Source: Strigamia acuminata
Lineage: Eukaryota > Arthropoda > Chilopoda > Geophilomorpha > Linotaeniidae
Assembly: GCA_949358305.1 (NCBI GenBank)
Contig: OX442321.1
Span: 6,411,605-6,475,604 of the forward strand
Direction of reading: 5' to 3'
Length of the DNA: 64,000 nt
Made by a program: the position numbers and the translations under genes. The notes beneath the pieces are model-generated. The model did no database searches. It was not told the DNA's origin and worked only from the letters and a program-made list of their open reading frames with translations. Positions 21,175 to 31,498 of the stretch are shown in pieces. Position 1 is the first letter of the stretch; every line of letters starts with the position of its first letter.

Positions 21175-24100
21175 ATGGATTTCCTTGTACTCGTAATCAC
21201 ATCGCACCAAATATGTAAGTAAAAACAATTAAATAAAAATTAAAAAATAAATGATTATAGAAAAAGCAGAAATTTATGGATATTTATAGTATGTTGCTTT
21301 GGTTATAAGATTCGATATTTTCAACTCAAAACAACTGAATGTTCTAGTGTGACGTTAATTGCAAATAAGAGTAAATAAATTAGAAATCTTTAAAATTCTA
21401 ATTGTAAAAACGTTTTAATCTTTGGTTGCAGACAGTTTTCCTAAAACACTTTCCGAGGTAAGATATTAATCCATATAAGCAGTTTCATCCTGCTGTATTT
21501 TTCTCTATCGATCTTTACTACACATTAGTTTTGTTTAGCAGACAAAATTATATTATTTGGAATATTGATAAATAAGAATAATCTATGTATTATATATTGC
21601 AGGCTAAATTTCAATATTTAGGACACGATTGGCGGAGAATAGATGGTGCTAATGATCGCGGGAAAAATTCTTTTAGTTGTGACAATCAGTCTGTAGAGTA
21701 GGTGTAATTATTAGTTTTGACGTAGAACTACTTACTGTATATCCCCGTGTATAAGCCGCCCAATTTATTCCGAAATTCAGACCTCTACAACTCCTTGCCA
21801 AAAAAATGGAATAATCAATTTTTCACAATGCCTTTTCATTTTATAATTGTAATTTGAAGATGCCCATACAAAATTATGAATCGTGCTTTTAGTATATAAA
21901 ACTACAATTATTAAGCGACCATTTGGTCAAAACAGAACAATAAAATCACTTCTGGTTGCTATTTTATTCAACTTTAAACACGGACAAAAAAATGGAATAT
22001 TTTTTTTCTTGTGCCAAAAAAATAGAATAATCCAATAAAGTAATTATTTTTATTGAAACATAATCAAATACACATGGAAAGAACTTAATATTTGGTCAGG
22101 TATCCTCTTGCCTTAATGACAGCCTGAAAGTACATTTAAGTTGTGTGTTTTAAACCATTCTTTGGTTGATTTCGAAGCATGGGCAGAGGCCAAATCTAGC
22201 TGAAAAATGACATCAGCATCATCATCATCGGAGAAAAGGTCCTCAATGGATGGAATTAGGAAATATTCGAGTAGTTCTTGATATTCTTCAGAATTAACAG
22301 TCCCCTTGATGGTTGTCATGTGCCCAACACCTCGTGTGCACATACAACCCCATATCATCATACTACACTGAAATTTCACACATTGCTTTAAAGTTGTTCG
22401 GTGATATGCCTCATCCTTTGTTCTCCAAACAGTGACACCCCGGTCACCATATGAAATACAAAACTTCGATTCATCACTGAAAATTACGTTTGCCCAATCC
22501 TCCGACGTCCACTTAACTCGTTTTTGTCGTTGCTTCTGTGTTAACAGTGGCTTACGTTTGGTGCACAACTTTTAAAGTTCAGTTCATGAAGTCGACGGAC
22601 AGTTGTGCGATGGGAAGTAGCTACATTTCCCTGTTTCCACATATTATGATATTGTCAAGTCGATTTAAATCGGTTTTTCCTCACAATTGTGCACAGTTTT
22701 CGATCATCTTTGGCAGTTGTTGAGCGCTTTCTATCACAATTTTCACGGTTGTTGTGGAGTCCATGATTTGAATTGACTTGTTTGAGAACTTTTGACACTG
22801 TGGATTGGCTACAGTTAACAGCCTTGGCGATTTCTGCTTGCGTTTTATTGTCTTGATGGAACTTTAGAATTACTTTTCTCGTCGCAGGTGACAAGTCTTT
22901 TTTGCCACCCATGTTTGTCATGAATTAGAACTTCACACTGGCCAGACATGCTGAGACATATTTAGATGTGTGTGGGCAATGTACGTATGGCGTCATCTAA
23001 AGTAAAGCGTATACTAATTTGCAAAATTAAATTACTTTATTGGATTATTCTATTTTTTTGGCACAGGAAAAAAAATATTCCATTTTTTTGTCCGTGTTTA
23101 AAGTTGAATAAAATAACGACCAGAAGTGATTTTATTGTTCTGTTTCGACCAAATGGTAGCTTAATAATTGTAGTTTTATATACTAAAAGCACGATTCATA
23201 ATTTTGTATGGGCGTCTTCAAATTACAATTATAAAATGAAAAAGCATTGTCAAAAATTGATTATTCCATTTTTTTGGCAAGGAGTTATAATTAGGGGGGT
23301 CGGCTTATACGTGCATAATACGCACTGTATATTTTTTTAAAAAAATGTAACGTACGTGCTACGTTCGTTATATTTTGTTTCGACCAACCATCAAACAATC
23401 AGTCAATTTCATCAATTTTTGACTAAATTGTAGTCAATTTCATCAATTTTTGACTGAATTGTAGTCAATTTCATCAATTGGTGACTAAATTGTTATCAAT
23501 TTCATCAATTTTCGACTAAATTTCACAACATTTTGACGTACTCGGCTTATATGCGGGAATACCATTTATCAGCAAAATGGTGCCTCAGAATGGGGGGTCG
23601 GCTTATACACGGATATACACGTCGTCCTTCGCACTAGGCAACAAAACACATGAGCTGTAACAATTCTATGGGGATTACAGAGGAACATGGACACAGAGAA
23701 TGGGAATGACGTAGAGAACTGGAAAAACAAACAACAAAGAAACAATACGCCGTCCGAATTTGTTTTAGCGACGACTCATTTTAGCGAATGCCTCATTTTA
23801 GCGACCAAAAATTCGCTAAAATGGCGTGATCGCTAAAATGAGGCGGCGCTAAAATGAAATCGCTAAAACAATAAATGAATGAATAAAAATTTTAAATGAA
23901 TAAAACTACTATTCCCCGGCGTCGTGCAAGACGAGCAGCAAGTGGACGCCATCAATCTTGCACAATCTAGCAAATTCTCGCAAAATCTTACAAATTTCCG
24001 CAATATCTAGCAAAATCTAGCATAATCTCGCAAAATCTCGTAAACATGAACATCACCATACCAAGTAATGCCGGATGGTACCACAAGAATTGGTAGTCTT

Positions 24101-26064
24101 TGATGAAAAACGCAAACATCTCAGGAGCGAAACGTCGAATCGTGACCAACCAAACAACAATCAACAATCAAACAAATTGAGGAGAAGGTGACGGCCGTAA
24201 GCGACCGGATCAGAGTGGTCAGCCAACGTGGGACTCCCGACCCCGATGGCTCGTCATTTTCGCTAAAATGTATCATTCGCTAAAACGGGCTTCGCTAATA
24301 AGGAGTGATCCAAACAAAACCACAATCACAACTCATACAAACTCATTTAAATAAACAAACAAAACACAGAAGGGACTGTGCACCTTTGCAATTTTATTTA
24401 TAATTTCTTTATTTATCAAATGAAATAAATGAATAAAAATATTTTCAGCGCCAAGCAACGCCAACATTTGCAAAAGCCTGTACGGATAACAGCATTTCAT
24501 GTATTTGTAAATCCAAGTACATTTTTTATCAAATAGATTAATTTTAAATTAATGTTAACAGTTTCCACCAACTATGACATTAAACAAATCGCTAACAATG
24601 GGAGGATATGTTGGCCAAGTGTTCAACGTTTTTAACACAAAATTTAATGTAAGGTAAAATATCAATGAATCAAAGGTCTTAATAAATTGGAAAAATAATG
24701 CATGAAAATGCCAAACTTCATAGTATCAAATATCCTTCATTGAATAGCTTTAACATAACTAAATGTGAAGATGGTCAATTTGGAGCATTAAAGAATGGAA
24801 ACTGGACAGGATTAATGGGCCATCTAACAAAAGGGGTAGGAATTTCATATTAATTTAACACAATTAAATTTAAACTTATCGTTTAATTTTATAATGATTA
24901 ATGTTTGCTACTAGGAAGCTGATATTACTGCCTTCCTTTTGACAAGAGAGAGAGTTGGCCATGTAAAGTTTTCATCACAAATGTTTCCATACCAAATAGA
25001 TCTAATGTTCAGAAAATTAAATACACGCACCTGGGATTACACTTTCTATTTGCAAACGTGTAGTCTTGAAATGTGGCTGTGTATATTTGCAATCAGTATG
25101 ACCGTTATTTTAGTCAAAGTTTTAGCAGAAATTCTTTCAACAAGAAAAAATCTAATTAGTTGTTTCCCGAATTTCATCAACGAGTTGCAGCTTTGGTGGC
25201 CAATTGTGTTAGTAGGTATAAATAGTGCAATTAACTTAGAATAATGTAAATAAATTTAAATGTTTCCCTTTAATTTCATGTAGCCAATGTAAATAGTTTT
25301 TTACTAAAATCCATGAAACCTTTTCTTTTAATCTACATCGGTTTTTCAATGTTGATATGGATTAGTTACAATTCTGTGCTAACTTCTTTTCTGGCAACAA
25401 CAGACGAAAACATTCCTTTTACATCACTTGAAGATATGCTTGACAACACTGATTATTTGCCTCTGATTATGAAAGGTGGTCAAAACGAAGAAATTTTTAA
25501 GGTATAAGTATTAAGATGCACCATTCGTAGTTTTCAAAGTTTGTAGAACACTATATTTTGATAGAAGCCACCCTACGAAAATAAGAATGTGATTAGGGTT
25601 AAAACAACAACAGACGGGATTAAAGAAGTTTATAACGGAAAGGTTTCAATGATAGACTCACTCCTAACGCTTCAACATTATGTTGGTGGCAATTGCAGTT
25701 TTGCTATTGCACCGCGTTATATCAGCAGAAAATCTGTATCATTAGTATATTCAAACCAGTTTGCTCATGTGGAATATTTCAATTCAAAGTGAATAATTTT
25801 TTGCATACGGACCTAAAAATAAGAGTAAAAGTAGAAAACAGTTATATCATGCTTTTCTTACACAGAATTTTATTACTAAAGCAATACGGAATTTTGTCAG
25901 TTGTGCATAAACGTTCCTTTCCTAAGGCTGAAAGCTGTTCAGAAAATCCATTCAATCCGATTTCGTTTGGCCGAATAATTGGACCAGCTCTATTATTTCT
26001 GGCTGGAATTTTCATCTCTTTAGTTTTGGAACTAATCGAATTACTTGTTTATAAGTATTCGTAG
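21175..26064 (+). CDS. Divergent ionotropic receptor IR4, intact, with a 2.75-kb transposon-filled intron
   Basis: Exons: 21175-21214, 21290-21370, 21432-21457, 21603-21697, 24449-24506, 24562-24653, 24748-24835, 24915-25215, 25284-25501, 25565-25788, 25866-26064. They total 1422 nt, or 473 aa, all in frame. The signal peptide is MDFLVLVITSHQI. S1 has NGNWTGLMGHL and EADIT where IR2 has GADIA. M1 (WLCIFAISMTVILVKVL), M3 (ISYNSVLTSFLATT) and M4 (FLAGIFISLVLELIELL) are all present. One donor is GTGAAT rather than GTAAAT. Intron 4 holds a MITE, a Tc1 element nested in it and a second MITE, yet all exon borders are intact. Exons 1-4 resemble IR5 and IR6 while exons 5-11 resemble IR2, so the gene may be a recombinant. 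Predicted chemosensory channel subunit in the plasma membrane. Confidence 0.85.
21789..23286 (-). mobile_element. Tc1/mariner element with long inverted repeats, nested in the MITE
   Basis: Terminal inverted repeats extend about 240-260 bp: 21789-22045 is the near-perfect reverse complement of 23030-23286. Each repeat contains three copies of [G]CCAAAAAAATGGAATAAT or close variants (for example 21797, 21986 and 22012). This is the IR/DR layout known from several Tc1-like elements, where transposase binds inner and outer sites. The element is about 1.5 kb and encodes a broken transposase on the minus strand. Confidence 0.85.
22113..22921 (-). pseudogene. Tc1/mariner transposase, frameshifted and truncated
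   Basis: The N-terminal part (22921 to 22655) has the helix-turn-helix (KTQAEIAKAVNCSQSTVSKV). The catalytic part (22568 to 22113) is in another frame and has the first aspartate in VIFSDESKF and the second near VIFQLDLASAHA. The expected third acidic residue in a PDLNPIE-type motif is missing because the frame ends at LNVLSGCH. About 85 bp between the two frames contain the shift. I infer the copy is inactive, though its intact inverted repeats could be used by an active relative. Confidence 0.85.
23755..24312. mobile_element. MITE with repeated TTTTAGCGA motifs
   Basis: TTTTAGCGA or its complement TCGCTAAAA occurs about a dozen times, clustered at both ends in opposite orientation (CATTTTAGCGAATGCC left, CATTCGCTAAAACG right). 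The IR2 intron lacks the block: AACAATACGCCGTC is followed there by other sequence and both introns rejoin at ACCACAATCACAACTC. The middle holds repeated CTCGCAAAATCT units. Confidence 0.65.
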
Positions 26065-26227
26065 ATGTATTGTCCTAGTTCCGATTAATGTATTTTTCAT
26101 GAGTAAACTCTCAATCATCAAAGACGTTGTTAATGAAGAACGTAATTGTAATTGTATGTCAACACAGTTCAAACAATGTAGACAATTTCTATTTTTTTTT
26201 ATATTTCAAAAAATTGAGAAACACTAT
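26065..26227. other. IR4 3' flank
   Basis: Paralogous to 15780-15957. AT-rich, ending just before the 20-bp minisatellite. Confidence 0.55.
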
Positions 26228-26372
26228 GCAAAATAAATCTGCACATTTTCAAAATAAATCTGCACATTTTCTAAATAAATCTGCACATTTTCTAAATAAA
26301 TCTGCACATTTTCTAAATAAATCTGCACATTTTCAAAATAAATCTGTACATTTTCAGAATAAATCTGCACAT
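26228..26372. repeat. 20/21-bp minisatellite, about seven copies
   Basis: Unit AAATAAATCTGCACATTTTC or TTTTCAAAATAAATCTGCAC in register; one unit has GTACA. The same repeat is expanded at 55660-55830 in the flank of IR5, and both arrays are followed by CATTCTCTTATTCATCCAAC. Confidence 0.9.
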
Positions 26373-27441
26373 TCTCTTATTCATCCAACAACCTTTCTCT
26401 TATATCACTATCTCTACTTTCATCCATTACTTTTTAAAATTGGTTACGTTTATTCAGTCCCAAATGAAGCAAAATAAAAAATAAAAAATAGGAAAGTAAA
26501 AAAAAATATACTAACTAACCAATAATTTCTCACGTGTGTATTAATTCGGGACACTAATTAAACGGGGAAATAACATTTCCGCCAGAGATTGTAAATGTCC
26601 ACGATGACACTTTTATATTAGCACCGTTTAGAACACTCTACACACTACAGTAATGTGGAATAAACATACACGTCTTTTAATTAGACATTGAATTACAATC
26701 TGAATTGTTTAAATAATGATTGTTCTCACTTGAATAAAAATTCAGTGTTTCAAATGTAACCATGCGTGCTAGTCACTTCTTTGCTGCAAGCTGTGATGGC
26801 CCACACCCGACATGGTCATTCAATTGCAGGTAAATTCAAAAGTTTAATTCGTAAGGTCTGAATTAGTCTAAGAGTAAGTAGAAGTGGTACTTACATTTAT
26901 GTAGATCGCTCGATGTGCAATTTAAGTCGACATTTCCGTGGCTCAAACTGCATCAAGCATGCCGCCATTACTTATTCGTCACTGCGCTTATAGCGCTTGT
27001 AGTGATGAAATTGCGAAGCAATAATGAACAACTACGGTATTCCATAGGATCTCTAGTCTCTAGATAAAACCTAATTCTCCACTTCCTCCAACCTTTGAAT
27101 CTGAATAAGAAAGTATAAAAGAATGCACAGTTTAAAAGTCAACACAGTTAACATCTCAATAAAAAGTAAAAATAGGTCGCACAAACACAAAGTTATGCGC
27201 ATTAGGAAAGCGTGTTTAAATTTACAGTTAAACATTTTCACATGAAGCAAACAAAATGCAATTTTGAAAAGAAATTAGCCAATCAGTAGTTTTGTATTAA
27301 TCGAAAATAATTCTTTGAGAAAATAGTAAAATAAAACGTGCAACGACAATAAATGTCCTGAATAACATCACCAGCCCGGAATAAATTTCCTGAATATCAC
27401 CGAGGCTCGATGCAGGGAATAGTACTAGAGTAGGTAGAACA
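26373..27441. other. Spacer between IR4 and element B, part of a duplicated block
   Basis: About 26373-27065 is closely similar to 55831-56515 and, after a MITE, to 56942-57000, so this is a segmental duplication. About 27125-27400 is similar to the IR1-IR2 spacer. The ~100-bp GCTCGATG...GCCGCCATT repeat is at about 26900-26985. No gene is seen. The last four bases (AACA) are the target duplication of element B. Confidence 0.6.
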
Positions 27442-28263
27442 TGTGGTGACCCAGTTGGATAAGTGTCCCCCCAGAGCGGATACTTGTCCTCTGAGTCACT
27501 GTGATTGAAGAGTCGTTCCCCCCCCCGAGTTGGCTCCACCTCCCCATGGCAGGTGTGTGCCCCGAGGGGGAGGAAGCGGCTGGTGGTCAGCCCCCATTGG
27601 TTGATCGCCGGCCCTTCACCCCACTGCATAAAAGGCTGTGTTTCCCGCCTAAAGTCAGAACTTACACAAACGACACCAAGAACACAGCAACTACCTCACC
27701 GTCAGGCCAACTTCAACTACAAGTTAGGATTGATCGAGGATCGCTGAGTAAAGTGCAAACTGTAACTCTCACGAAGTCACTTGCGAGCTATTCCTGCGAA
27801 AGCACGAGAATAGCCCTTGTGAAATCACCCAGAATAATCGCCCAGACGATTATTCGCCGAAGTAAGTGTCCGAGTGCTTTGTAGGGAACCCCAAAGTTCC
27901 TAGACGAGGCCTCTGCGACGCTAAACCAACCCTAGACAACAGGCACGGATAGAAGACTCGAAAGAGCATTCCACCGCGTCCGTGAAGACGAATCCGTGAC
28001 GAATTAACGACAACTCAAGACGCCGCCTTTGTTCCGCCGACCACGCGGAATCGACGACGCCATCTTGAGAAATCCTTTGTTCGACGCTGACCACGTCGAC
28101 TCTAGAATTATTACTGAGTGTATTTTAAAGGCATAAAGCCTGGTGAATAAATTACCTGTTTATTTACATACATTTGGTATTCATTTGGGTATTTGCATAA
28201 TTGATCACAGGTAAAGTATTACACGTTAGCGCTATTTAAACCTATACGAAGTAGGACGCGACA
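27442..28263 (+). repeat. 5' LTR of element B
   Basis: TGTGGTGACC...ACGCGACA. It has a TATA-like CATAAAAG near 27627, a strong splice donor CCGAA/GTAAGT at 27862, and an AATAAA signal at 28146-28151. By analogy the donor could feed a spliced mRNA for ORF3. Two overlapping frames of 80-127 codons in the middle look like chance. Confidence 0.95.
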
Positions 28264-28265
28264 CG

Positions 28266-28283
28266 TGGGGGCCTGTCCGGGAT
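28266..28283 (+). other. Primer-binding site of element B, tRNA-Pro-like
   Basis: TGGGGGCCTGTCCGGGAT, two bases after the LTR. It resembles the 18-nt tRNA-Pro primer site used by many retroviruses (TGGGGGCTCGTCCGGGAT), with two adjacent bases swapped. The host tRNA sequence would decide. Confidence 0.6.
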
Positions 28284-28357
28284 TTAGAAATAAATCTCAA
28301 ATCTGAACTTGTGATCTCTCAATAAGATAACCCAAATCGTAGAATTACCGAAAGAAA

Positions 28358-31300
28358 ATGTCAGACAAAGACGAGCAATCCACGTCTGAAACCGAGCAGA
28401 GAATGCCCGAGAAGGGAAAAAGGACCTCCGACTACCACCTAAGATCGGATGGTCCCGTCCCTGAAATGTCCGCAAAGGCGAAAGCCCGAGCGAATAAAAG
28501 GAGAGCGAAGGCGCAGAAAGAGGAGCAAGCTGCATCGCTCGCGGCCCTAGACGGGCCAGAGCGAGAGCGGGTTCCCTTGAATATGCAACCCTTCGAAGAT
28601 ACCGATCCGGAAGCCATAGAAAATCGAGAAGAAATTCGCGACGTATCGCCAGGACGAGTATCGATATTGATGACCGAGGAGACGAATGAAGCTCCGAAAA
28701 AAACGGTCACGGTCGGCACGAACCCATCGCCACCCACGGCTCAGACGTCCGTGGAGCAAACCCCACGAAAAAACGACGGCGGGACCCCGATAACCCCCCG
28801 AGTTACGGCGAGTCCTGCAGTTGTTTCCTTCGAGGTATCTCACCTAATTCGGTTGACACGGCAAGCTGCCCAACTGAAAGCGATGATAGACATTCCAGTA
28901 GGAACGTCAGTCTGGGAATCGATTACTCTACTCACTGACGCTATCTGCGCGGCACAAGCCCCGACGCCGGTCGCAAGACCAGCAGCGGAGACGCCCATGC
29001 CCCAGGTAACGCCCAGTGACACCGGAGGTTTCGCGCCAGACCCCAACCGGGCGCTTCACCAATCCAGAGAGAAGGCCCGCGAAGAAGCCAGACAAGAAGC
29101 GACTAATCGCCAACGAAGACTGAGCGCAGAGCGGCGAGAACTCTGGAAGGAAGAGGAAGAAAGGGAGCAACGCGAAAGAAGAACCACCGAGAGAACAGAG
29201 AAACTGGTCCAAAAAATGAGGGAGGAACGAGAAGCTAAAATTCGAAAAGAATGGAACGCCACGGTAGAAGGGCGACATCGAGAAGCTCAAGAGTACGAGG
29301 ACCAATTTCAAGCGCTCGTAGCTCAAAGAAAAGCAGAAAAGCTACAAATGTTGCGAGAAGAAGCCATTTTACAACACCAAAAATGGGAAGAACAACATCG
29401 CGAGAGGTTGAGAGAAGAGGAAGCCAGAAAAGAAAAAGAACAGTTCCTGAAAGAGAAAGAGGAATGGGACCGAGTCAGATGGACCGAAGAGTACAAAGCA
29501 AAGAAACAAGCCATAATAGATGAGCAAAAAAGATGGGAAGCCGAAAACTGGGAGAAAGAAACAGAAAAGTTCCAAAAAGAGTACGAACAAGGTGTCTCGG
29601 GCAGGAAGAAAAGGGAAGAAAACCCGAAACGGAAGTCAGAACCCCCAAGCGGCTCTGATACCGACGCAGGAGAAGATGCAGCAAAGCCGGCAAAAACGGC
29701 AAAAAGGGGGAAATCTCAAAAGAGAGACGGATCGGTCCCAAAAACAAAGGACCGTCACCCCTCAAAAAGATCCGAGACGGGAGCAGCCATCGACGCGTTA
29801 CTCGAAAAGAAAAACGCAAATAAAAATCGGGAACGCCCCGAAAGCGAGGAAAACAGATGGCATTCTTTTTGCGAGAACAACGACGGAGGGGAGCCGCCGC
29901 CATCCGAAGGCGCGAAACAGAAGAAGGCTGGCGGAGAGACCCCACCGAGAGGGCCGAGGTTTCACCCCCAAGGAGATCCCTCCGAGCCCTCCGATTCGTC
30001 GGACGACGACCATCCGAGTCGACCGTCTACAGGGAGGAGTCAAGAAGGCAGCGATGGGCACCGGTCGAACCGGCCGAATGCTTCAGACCGCTCTTCCCGG
30101 AGCTCCAACCCTCGTTCAGAGGAAGGGAACTTTCAGGACTCATCTGGCCGACATTACACGATGTCTGAGCTAGGCCGAGCCCTGCTGAACTCTTTCAGAA
30201 GAGAAGGAATCGATCTAGGCCATCCAGGCGACGAACATAATCGCGCTGGAGAGAGGGTTAAGCGCAAATATGGCGTACGAAACGAACCAAGCAGTGAAGC
30301 CACGGGTAACATCCGCTGGCAACACTATATTCAAACGCGATTTGACGGTTCGTGGAAGGCCGGAGACCGCTTCCTGGACGAAGTAATGCGTATCAAGAAA
30401 GCGACAAAAGCCACCGTCGCCGACATGCTAACCCACGGGCTAGTGGAGCTAACTACGGGGTCAGCTCGAGAATGGTACCAGGGACTGAAAAACCCAACCT
30501 GGGACGATTTTCTCGTCCGTTTCGATCTCCGATACGGCGAGACTCCAGACGAGATCAGTAACAAATTACGTGGTCTACGACAAGCCCCAGGAGAAACATT
30601 AGCCGACTACGACGCCCGAGCGAAACTCCTGTTTGCAAGAGCGCCGTACGAAATAAACCCCGTTGGTTTTACGATGATCTTTTACGGAGGATTATCGGCC
30701 CACTCGCAAAGAATTCTGCTAGACATGCGTGCACCCCGCACTGGCGATTACCAAGATGTCAGTAACTATCTTCTAACAAACACGTTAGAAATAGAACAGC
30801 GGTATTACGCCACTCTGCCCCCGGAAGAAGCTGACGCGCACGAGAAGCGGTTGCAGACGAGCGCCGAACGCCACAAGACCTCAGAAAAATTAATGAGGCC
30901 AAGTGAATATTTGAGCGGCATAATGAGTCTCACCGAAGCATCCTTCGGACGAATGCTGACGCCTAAAGCAGGCAGTATTCTTCCAGCCAACCCGATAGCT
31001 GCCCCAAAGAAAGCACCGGCAGCGACGGCGATGCAGGTGACCTCGACGGACTCCACCCAGATGGAGAAAGTCGAAGAGACAACACCTCTCGCCACGGCTA
31101 AAGAAGAGGAGCCAGCATCGAGCGACGAGGAAGCCCTAAATGAGCACCTCGAAAACTTATCGACGGGATGCGACGATCAAGGTCCCTATTTGCACCATGC
31201 ACACCGGGCCTTGGCAATCACACAATTCAGAGCACACGTGCAGGCAACAAAAGCGAGAGGAGCATTGGGAGGAAAAAGACGATTCCCGACGCCCTTCGTC

Positions 31301-31498
31301 CCGAAAAAACCGGGATTCACTCCCACAGGGGATAAAAGTAACATCAAATGTTACAGCTGTGGAGAATACGGCCACTACTCAGATAAATGTGAGAAAACCG
31401 TCAAAGAAAAGGACATCATGCAAACCATGATGAAAATGATGATGGAGTTAAAAACTGATCTGGCAAAAAACTTCCAAGCGCAGGCGTCGCCGAAATAA
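28358..31498 (+). CDS. gag: Gag polyprotein of element B
   Basis: The protein is 1046 residues, long for a gypsy Gag, starting at the first ATG after the primer site. Residues 1-220 are charged and low in complexity. About 225-425 is a long predicted coiled coil rich in E, R and K (EEEEREQRERRTTERTEKL and onward). About 425-640 is a disordered, serine- and proline-rich stretch. About 655-815 is a retrotransposon capsid domain (EWYQGLKNPTWDDFLVRF, then APGETLADYDARAKLLF). A CCHC zinc knuckle (CYSCGEYGHYSDKC) is at about 998-1011. Family role: packages the RNA and builds the virus-like particle. The 3' end overlaps the pol frame and contains a -1 frameshift heptamer. The unusually long coiled coil is the main oddity. 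Confidence 0.93.
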   Translation: MSDKDEQSTSETEQRMPEKGKRTSDYHLRSDGPVPEMSAKAKARANKRRAKAQKEEQAASLAALDGPERERVPLNMQPFEDTDPEAIENREEIRDVSPGRVSILMTEETNEAPKKTVTVGTNPSPPTAQTSVEQTPRKNDGGTPITPRVTASPAVVSFEVSHLIRLTRQAAQLKAMIDIPVGTSVWESITLLTDAICAAQAPTPVARPAAETPMPQVTPSDTGGFAPDPNRALHQSREKAREEARQEATNRQRRLSAERRELWKEEEEREQRERRTTERTEKLVQKMREEREAKIRKEWNATVEGRHREAQEYEDQFQALVAQRKAEKLQMLREEAILQHQKWEEQHRERLREEEARKEKEQFLKEKEEWDRVRWTEEYKAKKQAIIDEQKRWEAENWEKETEKFQKEYEQGVSGRKKREENPKRKSEPPSGSDTDAGEDAAKPAKTAKRGKSQKRDGSVPKTKDRHPSKRSETGAAIDALLEKKNANKNRERPESEENRWHSFCENNDGGEPPPSEGAKQKKAGGETPPRGPRFHPQGDPSEPSDSSDDDHPSRPSTGRSQEGSDGHRSNRPNASDRSSRSSNPRSEEGNFQDSSGRHYTMSELGRALLNSFRREGIDLGHPGDEHNRAGERVKRKYGVRNEPSSEATGNIRWQHYIQTRFDGSWKAGDRFLDEVMRIKKATKATVADMLTHGLVELTTGSAREWYQGLKNPTWDDFLVRFDLRYGETPDEISNKLRGLRQAPGETLADYDARAKLLFARAPYEINPVGFTMIFYGGLSAHSQRILLDMRAPRTGDYQDVSNYLLTNTLEIEQRYYATLPPEEADAHEKRLQTSAERHKTSEKLMRPSEYLSGIMSLTEASFGRMLTPKAGSILPANPIAAPKKAPAATAMQVTSTDSTQMEKVEETTPLATAKEEEPASSDEEALNEHLENLSTGCDDQGPYLHHAHRALAITQFRAHVQATKARGALGGKRRFPTPFVPKKPGFTPTGDKSNIKCYSCGEYGHYSDKCEKTVKEKDIMQTMMKMMMELKTDLAKNFQAQASPK

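Larger units (their letters stand above)
21736..23619. mobile_element. MITE in intron 4 of IR4, split by a Tc1 element
   Basis: Left end TGTATATCCCCGTGTATAAG and right end, reversed, TGTATATCCGTGTATAAGCC form terminal inverted repeats. The empty site is seen in IR2 (TACTTAAACGTCGTCC near 13860). The right part also holds four copies of a roughly 30-bp repeat (TAGTCAATTTCATCAATTTT, about 23400-23520). No own coding sequence. Confidence 0.7.

Noticed and set aside
27501-27884. Frame of 127 codons in the element B LTR
   Set aside because: No hydrophobic or domain signal, overlaps other frames, and crosses the splice donor; likely a chance result of GC-rich sequence.
29475-29945. Antisense frames of up to 156 codons under gag and 312 codons under ORF3 of element B (for example 47900-48838)
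   Set aside because: They are shadows of GC-rich, arginine/serine-rich coding regions and have no recognisable features.
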